This document shows, one piece after another, positions 10,276-19,612 of a stretch of DNA of 64,000 bases (positions are counted from its first letter, which is position 1; each line of letters begins with the position of its first letter). The stretch is from Parietichytrium sp. I65-24A. Taxonomy: Eukaryota; Sar; Bigyra; Thraustochytrida; Thraustochytriidae. The notes under the pieces were generated by a model, which was not told the origin of the DNA, made no database searches, and saw only the letters and a list, made by a program, of their open reading frames with translations. The stretch covers positions 1-64,000 of the forward strand of contig BLSF01000093.1 of assembly GCA_012862575.1 (NCBI GenBank), written 5' to 3'. Both the position numbers and the translations under genes were made by a program.

Positions 10276-11422
10276 GAAGTCGTCTCGGCCACGGTCTCCT
10301 CAGAAGTCACTGGAGCCGTCTGTACCGACATTGCCGTCGATGCCAATCCGCAGAATTATTCTTCACTGTGGATGGCGAGCTCCTCTATGCAAACTTTGCT
10401 AATTTAGCGAGCCCAACATCTTTGGCTTTTGCCACAAACGTTGCAGTCATCAAAGAAAACGTGATTCAGTATTCGACCTCGGGCTCCATCCTTCAGTACG
10501 ACGTTGCAAACTCTATTTCCTACGGGACGCCAACAAATCAAAGGAGTGGGTATACTGCTGTTCAGATTGCAGCTAGACCTGACGAGACCTCAACAGTTCT
10601 TTACCAGTCTGATTCAGACTCCAAGTACTACATTTCCGAAATCAGTGCTAGCACGGACTCTCGCGTGGATTCGGAATTCCCGAACGATGGCCCCATTTCA
10701 ATTACGCCGTATGTTAATGATGCATCCGTGTTTAATCTTGTCAGTCTCGAGCGGAATAGACTGTCCATCTTTAAGTTGGATGGCACCACCGGACTCCAGA
10801 CTTCAAGTTTTGCAGGGACGGGACTCACCCCAGGAGATGTAAACGGCGATCGGACCACAACCAGACTTCCTACNACAACACTGGCAACTCAAAGAAAGCC
10901 ATCGCCAACATGTTCCGAGCCTCGAGAGATTTCACGAGAGCGTTCGTGGACAACCTTGTCTTCGGTGGTGCCAGCTTGAACTATGTGGATCTTTTCCAGA
11001 AGCGCTACGAGACTGGATTTGAGCTCAGCGACGCCAAGGCGACTGACCAGTCGGAATGGCAGGCCATCGCAAACGACATACCAGCAAAAAGAGGCTACCG
11101 GAATAAGTCCACTGACTTTAGTGAGCTCTTCAGAAGCATCGCTGACTCGGTTGTGCTGGCGGACACCAAGTCATACATTGTGATCCTTTCTGATGGCTTG
11201 CTGCGCCAAGACAAAAAGTACTGGAGGAGCCACTTGAAGAGAAAGAAGCAGATGTTGGCAAAGCATGGTGCCGACGCGCCCACGGTGGTGTGCGTCAAGG
11301 TAAGCAGCGCAAGTACATCGAGGTTTTACAAAGCAATCTGCGATGAGATTCTCTACGAAGGAAAGGGCTCGGAGACCCTCCAAGAGCAAGCCGCTACGCT
11401 CGCAACGGATGTATGCGCGTAA
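10276..11422 (+). pseudogene. Truncated second copy of the secreted propeller/vWA gene
   Basis: Parallels residues from about 23 to the C-terminus of the intact gene at 13347-14864. It lacks the ATG and signal peptide, because the duplication begins downstream of them. It also has one base fewer in the AATTTATTC stretch (about 10354-10362), which breaks the frame close to the left edge, and it misses ~100 codons at the n (10874). The rest of the frame, including the vWA-like C-terminal part and the stop, is open and highly conserved, with a few amino-acid changes (for example Gly to Val and Arg to Ser near 11300-11315). The G-to-T change at about 11300 creates a GTAAG that looks like a splice donor. 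Either a recent pseudogene or a partly unresolved functional copy. Confidence 0.75.
10874..10874. other. Assembly gap (single n)
   Basis: Single ambiguous base joining two contigs inside copy A of the duplicated gene. Comparison with copy B suggests roughly 305 bases are missing here. Confidence 0.9.
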
Positions 11423-11801
11423 GAACACGGTGTGTTCTCGGTTTCACGCCACTTTGATCTCCAGATGCAAGGCAAGCAAACAACAAGCGTTCCTTTCCGA
11501 TAGGAAATGTTAAAAGTCCTCCTTTCCCGTTTTCAACTTTTTGTCAAAATTGAGGTCGACGAATTTGCAGCCGTGTTCATCGATTTGAGGAACACAAAGA
11601 CGTCAAGGCCTCTTCAAAACAAGTTGCGATGAGATTCTCTACAAAGGGCAGATCGGACTCCAGACCCTTAAGGACCACTGCCTGCGCTCAATGTGGCTCT
11701 ATCAATGCAGTAAATCGAAATCTCGAGATCCTTTCTTGAACGCTGGCGATACGAGGAGTCCGAGACCGATATGACGATACGGCGACGCTGCTGCAATACT
11801 G

Positions 11802-13346
11802 TAAGTGCAGTTTTGTTCGTGCCGCGGAGAGAGTCATGTGTGTGTGTGTGATTGTGAAGACTGCCGGCGAAAGAGACGTAGCTGGTGGACCTCCGCCCCA
11901 GCCGCATAGTTAAGCAGGAAAGACAATCCCAACTTGAACCAGCTTACTGTACCGGTACACTCTCTCTCCGCTCGAATGTCGAACGGAAAGGCGGAATAAC
12001 ATTCCACTACCAAAACATACCGGTACCAAAACATACCAAAACACGCGAAACACAACGGAGCTACCCGGGGGCCCTAGCTGTGAGTAACGGTACTGCTGCC
12101 AATTTATCGTGTTCTTCTGGGAGGACAAAAGATGACAAAAGATGGCAAAAGATGGCAAACGAGGATAAAAGAGGTATGGAAGAGTGTACAATACAAGTGG
12201 TGGTCCAGCAGTAGGTAGGCGGTACTCAGTACTCAGTCTACACACGATCATACACGATCGATGCTTCTAGCTAGTAGCAGGAAAGGCCTGGTTGTACTGG
12301 TGGTACTGGCGGTACTGGTGGTACTGGTGGAAGTCATTTCCAGCAGGGGGTGGACGACAGTGAGCAGCTGTAGCCCCTACCACATTCCTACCACAGTGGG
12401 GGGACATGGATGTCTTGACGAGTACTGGCATGCACAATTTGTTGTCGACTGTGTCGACTGCGCCAGACTGCGCCTCTTGTGCTTGTTTCGTGGGTTCGTA
12501 GATCAGTCTCTCCATTCTCTCCATAGATAACTTCTACACCTAGCCTAGAGAGAAAAAAAGACACCTCACGTAAGCGCAGCTCGCGAAGATGAACTGTGAA
12601 CGCAACGAACGCAACTCTCAAGAACGAAGAAGACCGCCGAAGGCGGGCGCACTTTGGCTTGTGTTTCAATAAAATTTTCAGGATCAGTGGGATCAGCGAG
12701 ACCAGCAAGACCAGTGGGATTAGATTTCGTGAGGTAATGGCGATAGACGTTTAGCAGCTAAACCCTTTCCATGAAGGTACCGTTGACTTCAACAAGAAGT
12801 TGAACGTGAACGTTGACCCTTAAAATTGAACTTGGGAAAAGGTGGAGGTGACTGACCGTCACTCAGACAAGGCCGAGACCTCATAAGCCCATAAGAAACT
12901 TGAACTTTTATTCGCACCTGAATTCTGTTGTGGTCTCGCATTGTCGCCTTCAAAAAACGTTCAACCTTCATGATCAGAAGACCTTTAAAAGAGCCGTTCT
13001 AGCGGTTAAGGTACGGTCAATAATAAAGGAAAAGAAAATGTTGAACTGCAAGTGGGAATATGCAATCCGACTCATTTTTGTGCCCCGATTCGTTGAAATC
13101 ACCACTTGAATGAAACTACGATACGATGAGAGAGAAGAGAGATGCCTGAACTCTTTTACTGTTAATCCGAAGAACTCACATCAGAGAGAGTTCATGACGT
13201 CGAACTGGTTCGCATTCGCTTTGGCAGCAGACCCCAAACCTGTCACTGGTCACGAGACCTCTGCAACTCCTCGCTTCGCATGCTACATTCTTCCGTCAAA
13301 CATCTCACGTGTACAACGCAAACCGGTGACTCTTGCGACCAGAAAG
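11802..13346. other. Spacer between the two vWA gene copies
   Basis: Unique sequence without a supportable gene. Includes TACCGGTA palindromes at 11950 and 12018 and a GTACTGGTG-type tandem repeat at about 12292-12330. The right end (about 12780-13346) carries the presumed promoter and 5' leader of the intact vWA gene; the coding frame is open back to an ATG at 13110, but the signal peptide starts at 13347. Confidence 0.5.
12292..12330. repeat. GTACTGGTG short tandem repeat
   Basis: About four imperfect 9-base units of the type GGTACTGGT in noncoding DNA. Confidence 0.85.
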
Positions 13347-14864
13347 ATGGCGCGACCTTTCGCTCTTGTGCTTTCAGCATTCTGTCTGCACAGATGTTCT
13401 GCTCAAAATATCGAAGTCGTCTCGGCCACGGTCTCCTCAGAAGTCACTGGAGCCCTCTGTACCGACATTGCCGTCGATGCCAATCCGCAGAATTTATTCT
13501 ACATTGTGAATGGCCAGCTCCTCTATGCAGACTTTGCTAATATGGCGAGCCCAACAGTTTTTGGTTCTGCCACAAACGTTGCAGTCATCAAAGAAAACGT
13601 GATTCAGTATTCGACCTCGGGCTCCATCCTTCAGTACGACGTTGCAAACTCTATTTCCTACGGGACGCCAACAAGTCAAAGGAGTGGGTATACTGCTGTT
13701 CAGATTGCAGCTAGACCTGACGAGACCTCAGCAGTTCTTTACCAGTCTGATTCAGACTCCAAGTACTACATTTCCGAAATCAGTGCTAGCACGGACTCTC
13801 GCGTGGATTCGGAATTCCCGAACGATGGCCCCATTTCAATTACGCCGTATGTTAATGATGCATCCGTGTTTAATCTTGTCAGTCTCGAGCGGAATAGACT
13901 GTCCATCTTTAAGTTGGATGGCACCACCGGACTCCAGACTTCAAGTTTTGCAGGGACGGGACTCACCCCAGGAGATGTAAACGGCGATCGGACCACAACC
14001 AGACTTCCTACGAACGCGAGAATCGCGGTTACGAGCGATTACAAGTATGTCTATGTGTCTTCCGAGGACAACCACATCCTCCGTCTCGTAGAAGTGGAAA
14101 CAGGGTGGTCTTTTGCCATCGCAGGAACGGGTTCAAGTGGAGATGTCGACGGAGATAGCTCAATTGCAAAATTCGATACTCCAACTGCTTTGACGGTTAT
14201 GAAGGTCTCAGACAATGAACATCATGTTTACATGTGTGATTCGGGAAACAACAAGATTAAAAAGATCGCTGTGACGATTGCGCCCCCTTGCGACTCGCGG
14301 ATCACTCTCGCCATTGACAACACTGGCAACTCAAAGAAAGCCATCGCCAACATGTTCCGAGCCTCGAGAGATTTCACGAGAGCGTTCGTGGACAACCTTG
14401 TCTTCGGTGGTGCCAGCTTGAACTATGTGGATCTTTTCCAGAAGCGCTACGAGACTGGATTTGAGCTCAGCGACGCCAAGGCGACTGACCAGTCGGAATG
14501 GCAGGCCATCGCAAACGACATACCAGCAAAAAGAGGCTACCGGAATAAGTCCACTGACTTTAGTGAGCTCTTCAGAAGCATCGCTGACTCGGTTGTGCTG
14601 GCGGACACCAAGTCATACATTGTGATCCTTTCTGATGGCTTGCTGCGCCAAGACAAAAAGTACTGGAGGAGCCATTTGAAGAGAAAGAAGCAGATGTTGG
14701 CAAAGCATGGTGCCGACGCGCCCACGGTGGTGTGCGTCAAGGGAAGCAGCGCAAGAACATCGAGGTTCTACAAAGCAATCTGCGATGAGATTCTCTACGA
14801 AGGAAAGGGCTCTCAAACCCTCAAGGAGCAAGCCGCTACGCTCGCAACCGATGTATGCGCGTAA
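13347..14864 (+). CDS. Secreted NHL/propeller-like protein with vWA-like domain
   Basis: Predicted 505-residue extracellular protein. It begins with a classical signal peptide (MARPFALVLSAFCLHRCSAQ). The next ~290 residues resemble NHL-type beta-propeller blades: AGTGLTPGDVNGD and AGTGSSGDVDGDSSIAKFD are typical turns, with VYVSSEDNHILRL and VYMCDSGNNKIKKI as blade strands. From about residue 318 a von Willebrand factor A-like domain follows: AIDNTGNS gives most of a metal-ion site (Asp325, Thr327), STDF a candidate metal-binding Thr, and YIVILSDG the conserved strand with Asp. The upstream in-frame ATG at 13110 would bury the signal peptide, so 13347 is preferred. A role in cell-surface or matrix adhesion is inferred from the domain types only. 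A gapped, 5'-truncated duplicate lies 3 kb upstream. Confidence 0.75.
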   Translation: MARPFALVLSAFCLHRCSAQNIEVVSATVSSEVTGALCTDIAVDANPQNLFYIVNGQLLYADFANMASPTVFGSATNVAVIKENVIQYSTSGSILQYDVANSISYGTPTSQRSGYTAVQIAARPDETSAVLYQSDSDSKYYISEISASTDSRVDSEFPNDGPISITPYVNDASVFNLVSLERNRLSIFKLDGTTGLQTSSFAGTGLTPGDVNGDRTTTRLPTNARIAVTSDYKYVYVSSEDNHILRLVEVETGWSFAIAGTGSSGDVDGDSSIAKFDTPTALTVMKVSDNEHHVYMCDSGNNKIKKIAVTIAPPCDSRITLAIDNTGNSKKAIANMFRASRDFTRAFVDNLVFGGASLNYVDLFQKRYETGFELSDAKATDQSEWQAIANDIPAKRGYRNKSTDFSELFRSIADSVVLADTKSYIVILSDGLLRQDKKYWRSHLKRKKQMLAKHGADAPTVVCVKGSSARTSRFYKAICDEILYEGKGSQTLKEQAATLATDVCA

Positions 14865-15288
14865 GAACACGGTCTGTTCTCGGTTTCACGCCACTTTGAT
14901 CTCCAGATGCAAGGCAAGCAAACAACATGTGTTCCTTTACGTTAGTAAATGTTAAAGATCCTCCTTTCCCGTTTTCAACTTTTTGTCAAAATTGAGGTCG
15001 ATGAATTTGCGGCCGTGTTCATCGATTTGAGGAACACAAAGACGTCAAGGGCTCTTCAAAACAAGTTGCAATGAGGTTCTCTACAAAGGGCAGATAGGAC
15101 TCCAGACCCTTGAGGACCACTGCCTGCGCTCAATGTGGCTCTATCAATGCAGTAAGCCGAAATCTCGAGATCCTTTCTTGTGGCTCTATCAATGCAGTAA
15201 GCCGAAATTCTCGAGATCTTGCTCGAATGCTGGCGATGGAAGGAGTCCGAGACCGATGTGACGATAGGACGTCGATGCTGCAATACTG
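13413..15288 (+). repeat. Duplicated segment, copy B
   Basis: Partner of 10276-11801. Past the stop codon it contains, at about 15044-15122, a degenerate echo of the gene's own 3' end (GTCAAGGG ... ATGAGGTTCTCTACAAAGG ... CAGACCCTTGAGGA), showing that an even older copy of the coding end lies downstream. The same echo is present in copy A at about 11600-11683. Confidence 0.85.
15132..15217 (+). repeat. 45-base tandem repeat in the vWA-gene 3' flank
   Basis: The unit TGGCTCTATCAATGCAGTAA plus about 25 further bases occurs twice in a row, with an extra T in the second unit. Copy A (11695-11739) has the unit only once, so this is a repeat expansion after the larger duplication. Confidence 0.85.
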
Positions 15289-15662
15289 GAACGCGGATGC
15301 CCACAGAACAGGTCTATGTTGAATGAGAGTGCACAAGAGAAGGTAAAATACTGCAAGAAACTCATGCATCCCGAAGACTGTTTCGGCCTCACAATAGGCA
15401 CCACGTATCCAGCCGGTATGCTGCGCGAGGTAAAATATGGTGTCCCAAAAGAGCTGACAAACACATTCTGAATTCTTCTCTTGTTACTAGCTTTCATTCC
15501 TCGGTAACCTTGGGATCTCAAGGAATCCCAATTGGCAGCAACTCCAGTTACGATTGCTGCGCGAACGAACCATTGCAACATGGCGGCTTGACCGCGGACG
15601 TTTGACCAGCCGCATTGTAGTAGCAAAATAGGCACACTGGAAGAGTGTGGATAAAATAAGAG
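15289..15662. other. Intergenic, convergent 3' flanks
   Basis: Unique sequence between the duplicated segment and the stop codon of the channel gene. A minus-strand frame of 148 codons covers much of it, but it starts at GTG and resembles no family known to me, so it is not called as a gene. Confidence 0.45.
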
Positions 15663-18326
15663 TCACTTGCCTAGCGTCTGAGGCGGTGCTGGTGTCACCG
15701 TTGACGAGCTGGGTTGCGCGAGCAGGTTCGTGAATAACGACGTCCCCATTCGCTTCAAAGTGCCTGTCCCGTGCAAGGACTGCGTCGTGCCGCGCTCTTT
15801 GCGGCGCATAACCTCTTGGAAAGTGAGAGAGTTTTGCAAAAGATTGCTCTCCCCTGTTCCACGCTTGTCTCGCCTGGAAATAAAGCCAGACTCCTTTGAC
15901 TTGAGCGTGAATTGGTCTCGACTTGAGTGATGGATTGATTGCATCTTATTGGAGCGGCTTGCTACGGCGTATCGCGGGTCGCTCGAGAGCATCTCGTGTA
16001 TCTGCGAGACTAGCGAGCGCATCCTGGACAACTCGGCAGTTTGGGTTTTTTCGATAACACTGAGCCTTCGATCCATTGAGTCCAGACGGTCAAAAGTACT
16101 GTTCGGATCAGAAGAGTCAAAGCCGTCAGGTGCTGCGAGCGTGTACCCGATTGAAGAGCGCCGTTGATTTCCAGTGACGGACTCTGACAGAGTTAAGAAA
16201 TTGTTCATAGTATACCCCTGACCGACGTCGTCCGAGCCGCCAGAGGAAATTCTCCCATCGCGTTGATGGTCGCTGCGGTGGCCCTCTCCGCTGGACTGTC
16301 TATATCCCAAACTGTCCTCTTCTTGCTCCTCTCCGCTGTGAACAGAATCTTCACCTTCCTCTTCCTTGATTATGTTGAACGCGTTTGGGAGCGCGGCGGC
16401 CTGTGAAGCCGGGGCAGCGGGAAGCAGATTTGCAGCGCTTGATGACTTGAACATTTCGAGTTTTCGCCTTTCCTCGACCATCGTCTCCGGGTCCAAAGGA
16501 TGCTCTGGATTTTCTAAAATCAGATCTTCGTATGTAGTAATGGCTAATTGCACCATCTTGGTAATCGTCTCCGGCTCCGTCTGTGCGAATGTATCAAAAA
16601 AGTCGTTCTTGGACAAAGAGTATAGCTCACATTGCTCCGTTGCCCGAACCCCACATGTTCGCCGAAATGTGATTCCAAGAGCACAAAGCTCGCCAAAGTA
16701 AGCACCGCTCGTCAAGATTGCCTGAACTTCTCCCTCCTCATCCAGAACCTCTAAAGTACCTGAAATCAACAAAAACATCTCCTCGCCAATGTCTCCAGCG
16801 CCAAAAATGAACTCGCCTTCCTCTACCTTGATCGGATACAATATATTGATCAGCCGTGCGAAACTCTTGGCACTCATGTCCTTGAAGAGAGGATTTGCGG
16901 ACACCGTCTGATCGATCAGGAATAGCGCTACTTCGGATCGCAATGCGGGAGAAAGGTCCTGCAGAATGGTTGACTCATTCAGCGCGGTTTTGGTCTGATA
17001 GTAGTGCCGAAAGTAATTGCGCACCCTCCTGAACAGCTGCTTGGGGAACTTTCGAATGCGCATATAAGTGGTGATGGAGTCCATTCGCTCTGAAATTAAC
17101 CTCTGATTTGCGTCCTGATTTGTCACTATTGAGGAGATGGTCGCAATAACGTATGCGTAAAAAGCGCCGCCAAAAATCATTGATGTGAAGCAATACATGC
17201 GCTCAAAGTCGGTTTGTGGGATGATGTCGCCATACCCGACTGTGGTCATCGTAGTGATAGCCCAATACAACGCTGCGATGTATTGCGAGGACACTGGCTC
17301 GTCCACAACGCCGTACTCGCTGGCCCAGGACTGCCACGCAAACGAGTCGCTTGCGCGCGAACTAAACGCCCACCCACAGGCATTTATGTGCGCAATCAGA
17401 GATGTGTTGAGAAATATACGCATCAACTTGATCTGGATCGGGCTGATCTGCATGCCGTCTTCAAATCTCTCCATGAGATGGGGAAGCTTCATCAGCCTTG
17501 TCAGTTTTGCGAGCTTGAGAATTCGGCCCACTCGAAGTATTTTACCAGCTTTGAGAACCTTTGCAGATTGCAGATTTTCCACCGTCTGAATTACCCAGTC
17601 GATTGGAAACGAACTAATAAAGTCGATTGTGAAATAGCCCTTCAAATACGACTTTGCGATTCTCCCTGGATTCAGCTCCATGCCGCCGTCGGGCCGAAGA
17701 TATCCAGTGCGAAAGTTTACAAATATGTCCACCATGAAGAAAACTTCCAGGAAAATTTCCAAGCCATACAGAGCACTGTCGGCCGTCACGTCGTACTCAA
17801 AGCCGAGGCGAATGGGCGTCATCATGGAAACATATGCAAGAAGCACCAGTGTGCACAGATCCCAGAAAACGCGGAAGCGATCGTCTGGCCTCAGCACCAT
17901 TCTTTTGCAAAGTCTCTCCGCAGCCGTCTCCTTCCGAGCGTTTATTGAAACCAGACTCTGGCGACCTTTGATTGTGGAGAGCTCGTTTTTGGATATCGAC
18001 TCGATCGTCTCCTTGTCAAGAAGCACGCTAGCGTTCCTCTCGCGGAGACTGCTGACGGCAGAGCTATCCAGCAATCTTTCTTTCACGGACCCAGTCATAG
18101 ACACCGACTTTTTTGAACCGTCCTGGTTCATCACGCTCGTATTGCGCCGCTCCGTTCTCCATTCTTGCAGCACCTCATTGGCCAAACTCTCGCCATGCTT
18201 TTCGATCTCTGCTTTTGTAAAGCTTCTCTTCACTCCAGGTGAATTGCTGCCGAAATTGAAGCTACTTCGCACGGAAGACTGCCGTCTTCGAACGGCCTGC
18301 GCCTTCTGCGGCTCTCCGCCTTCCAT
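15663..18326 (-). CDS. Voltage-gated K+ channel with cyclic nucleotide-binding domain
   Basis: Predicted 887-residue plasma-membrane channel subunit of the EAG/HCN/CNG/plant-Shaker superfamily. Six membrane segments can be traced: S1 about 153-172, S2 188-206, S3 230-248, S4 256-280 with regularly spaced Lys/Arg (KAGKILRVGRILKLAKLTR), S5 300-322 and S6 376-400. The pore loop carries the K+-selective filter TTVGYGD (about 361-367). A C-linker and a cyclic nucleotide-binding domain follow (about 480-590), with the phosphate-binding cassette FGELCALGITFRRTC. The C-terminal third is low complexity and acidic. The TVGYGD filter predicts K+ selectivity, not the non-selective cation permeation of animal CNG channels. 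The ATG at 18326 precedes a basic, Ser-rich cytoplasmic N-terminus. Gating direction and ligand (cAMP or cGMP) cannot be told from sequence. Confidence 0.92.
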   Translation of the reverse strand: MEGGEPQKAQAVRRRQSSVRSSFNFGSNSPGVKRSFTKAEIEKHGESLANEVLQEWRTERRNTSVMNQDGSKKSVSMTGSVKERLLDSSAVSSLRERNASVLLDKETIESISKNELSTIKGRQSLVSINARKETAAERLCKRMVLRPDDRFRVFWDLCTLVLLAYVSMMTPIRLGFEYDVTADSALYGLEIFLEVFFMVDIFVNFRTGYLRPDGGMELNPGRIAKSYLKGYFTIDFISSFPIDWVIQTVENLQSAKVLKAGKILRVGRILKLAKLTRLMKLPHLMERFEDGMQISPIQIKLMRIFLNTSLIAHINACGWAFSSRASDSFAWQSWASEYGVVDEPVSSQYIAALYWAITTMTTVGYGDIIPQTDFERMYCFTSMIFGGAFYAYVIATISSIVTNQDANQRLISERMDSITTYMRIRKFPKQLFRRVRNYFRHYYQTKTALNESTILQDLSPALRSEVALFLIDQTVSANPLFKDMSAKSFARLINILYPIKVEEGEFIFGAGDIGEEMFLLISGTLEVLDEEGEVQAILTSGAYFGELCALGITFRRTCGVRATEQCELYSLSKNDFFDTFAQTEPETITKMVQLAITTYEDLILENPEHPLDPETMVEERRKLEMFKSSSAANLLPAAPASQAAALPNAFNIIKEEEGEDSVHSGEEQEEDSLGYRQSSGEGHRSDHQRDGRISSGGSDDVGQGYTMNNFLTLSESVTGNQRRSSIGYTLAAPDGFDSSDPNSTFDRLDSMDRRLSVIEKTQTAELSRMRSLVSQIHEMLSSDPRYAVASRSNKMQSIHHSSRDQFTLKSKESGFISRRDKRGTGESNLLQNSLTFQEVMRRKERGTTQSLHGTGTLKRMGTSLFTNLLAQPSSSTVTPAPPQTLGK

Positions 18327-18754
18327 TGTGTAGCAGAACTATCTCAATTGCTCTTCCACGCCAATTACTTCATCGCCAGATTTGCTCAAAGATTTCTTCT
18401 GCTCCAGTCCACAATGTCAAAGTCTCGTTTCTCCCGACTTTTTTTCCCCAGAATTTACCGCGGCCACGGCCCACAGAATCCGCAAAGCGCCAGTTTCCTA
18501 CTAACACACAATCAAACACCGCAATCGTCTTTTCGACTTGGTGGCCAAATGCTTTGGGGGTCAAAAAGAAACGAGAGAGAACAAACAAAAAATCCACACG
18601 AGAACAACGGGAATAAATAGAATGCCAACAAACTAATTCCCTCCACTAGCTAGCACAAACAAATCCCGCAACCTGCAGACAAGCACACATGCAATTTCTC
18701 CCATACAATTTCCTCGCATGAAATTTCTCGCATGCGCACCCAGAGAATTTTCTC

Positions 18755-18895
18755 CTTCTCCTCCTCCTCCTCCTCCCTTGCACCGACGCCGCAACCTTAC
18801 CGAGGACCCCAAATGCACCGTCCGCAGTCCCCGTGTGTAACGCCCCGCTCCCCTTCCTCCTCCTCCTCCCCTTCCTCCTCCTCCTCCGCGTACCC
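18755..18895. repeat. TCC/CTCC-rich low-complexity tract
   Basis: Two blocks of TCC triplets (about 18755-18780 and 18855-18892) in the 5' flank of the minus-strand channel gene. Confidence 0.8.
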
Positions 18896-19505
18896 CCAGT
18901 CCGCGCTGTCTCTCTATGTCCGTTTGTCGTTTGTGTGTCTGTGTCCCTTTGTGTCCGTTTTCTCTCTACTAGCCGTGTCCCCTCGCTGGGCTTGCGCTAC
19001 TTGTTTCCCTACTCTTTCCTCTTTCTGTCCGCGCCGTTTCTATTTGAACCTGAATTCTGAAAGCGATTTTTGGCCTTTCTTTCTTACTTTCTTTCTTTGT
19101 TCAATGAATGAACCTTTTCTGAGAAACATTAGAACCAAAACACTTTGGAAAACAAAGAAGGAACAGTGAGACAAAGTGACGCCCCGCCTCTTCAACGTTT
19201 ACGCTAACCGCAGGCCTTAAGACACAGGGGTCCTACTCCGTCCCTAAGCTCGTTTACAACGCCGGAGCGTAGATCGTTTATAGGGTGAATGGTAGATGGT
19301 TTCGGCAGGGGGTAAGAGGTACTAGATATTGAGGTAGCGGCTGGCTGGAAAAGACCGTTGTGAACCTTTTTTTTTGGGCGACCTTTTGTGTGTTGGGGGA
19401 TATGACCAGAGAGAAGAAATACATATACGGATCTAGCATAAAATGACGAGATTTTAGTAGAGATTTTGTGCCGGTGTTCGAAATAGGACCAGAGGTGAAA
19501 ATTGC

Positions 19506-19612
19506 ACTTTGAACATCTTTGAACATGGAGAAAATGGAGAACATTGAACCTTGATTGAGCTTTGAACATTGAGAATATTTTAATTTGAACTGTGAGCATT
19601 GGGCATTGAACA
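19506..19612. repeat. Degenerate GAACATTGA-type repeat
   Basis: Recurring words GAACAT, GAACATTGA, GAGCATTGGGCATTGAACA occur several times in about 107 bases. This is an eroded minisatellite. Confidence 0.6.

Larger units (their letters stand above)
10276..11801 (+). repeat. Duplicated segment, copy A (contains scaffold gap)
   Basis: This stretch is nearly identical to 13413-15288. Homology starts abruptly at GAAGTCGTCTCGG inside the coding region of copy B and continues past the stop codon into the 3' flank. Copy A lacks about 305 bases that correspond to 14012-14316; the single n at 10874 sits exactly at that point, so the missing part may be an assembly gap and not a biological deletion. 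Confidence 0.92.

Noticed and set aside
15189-15635. 148-codon minus-strand frame downstream of the vWA gene
   Set aside because: GTG start and no similarity; it partly covers the duplicated 3' flank, where the frame is not conserved as protein.
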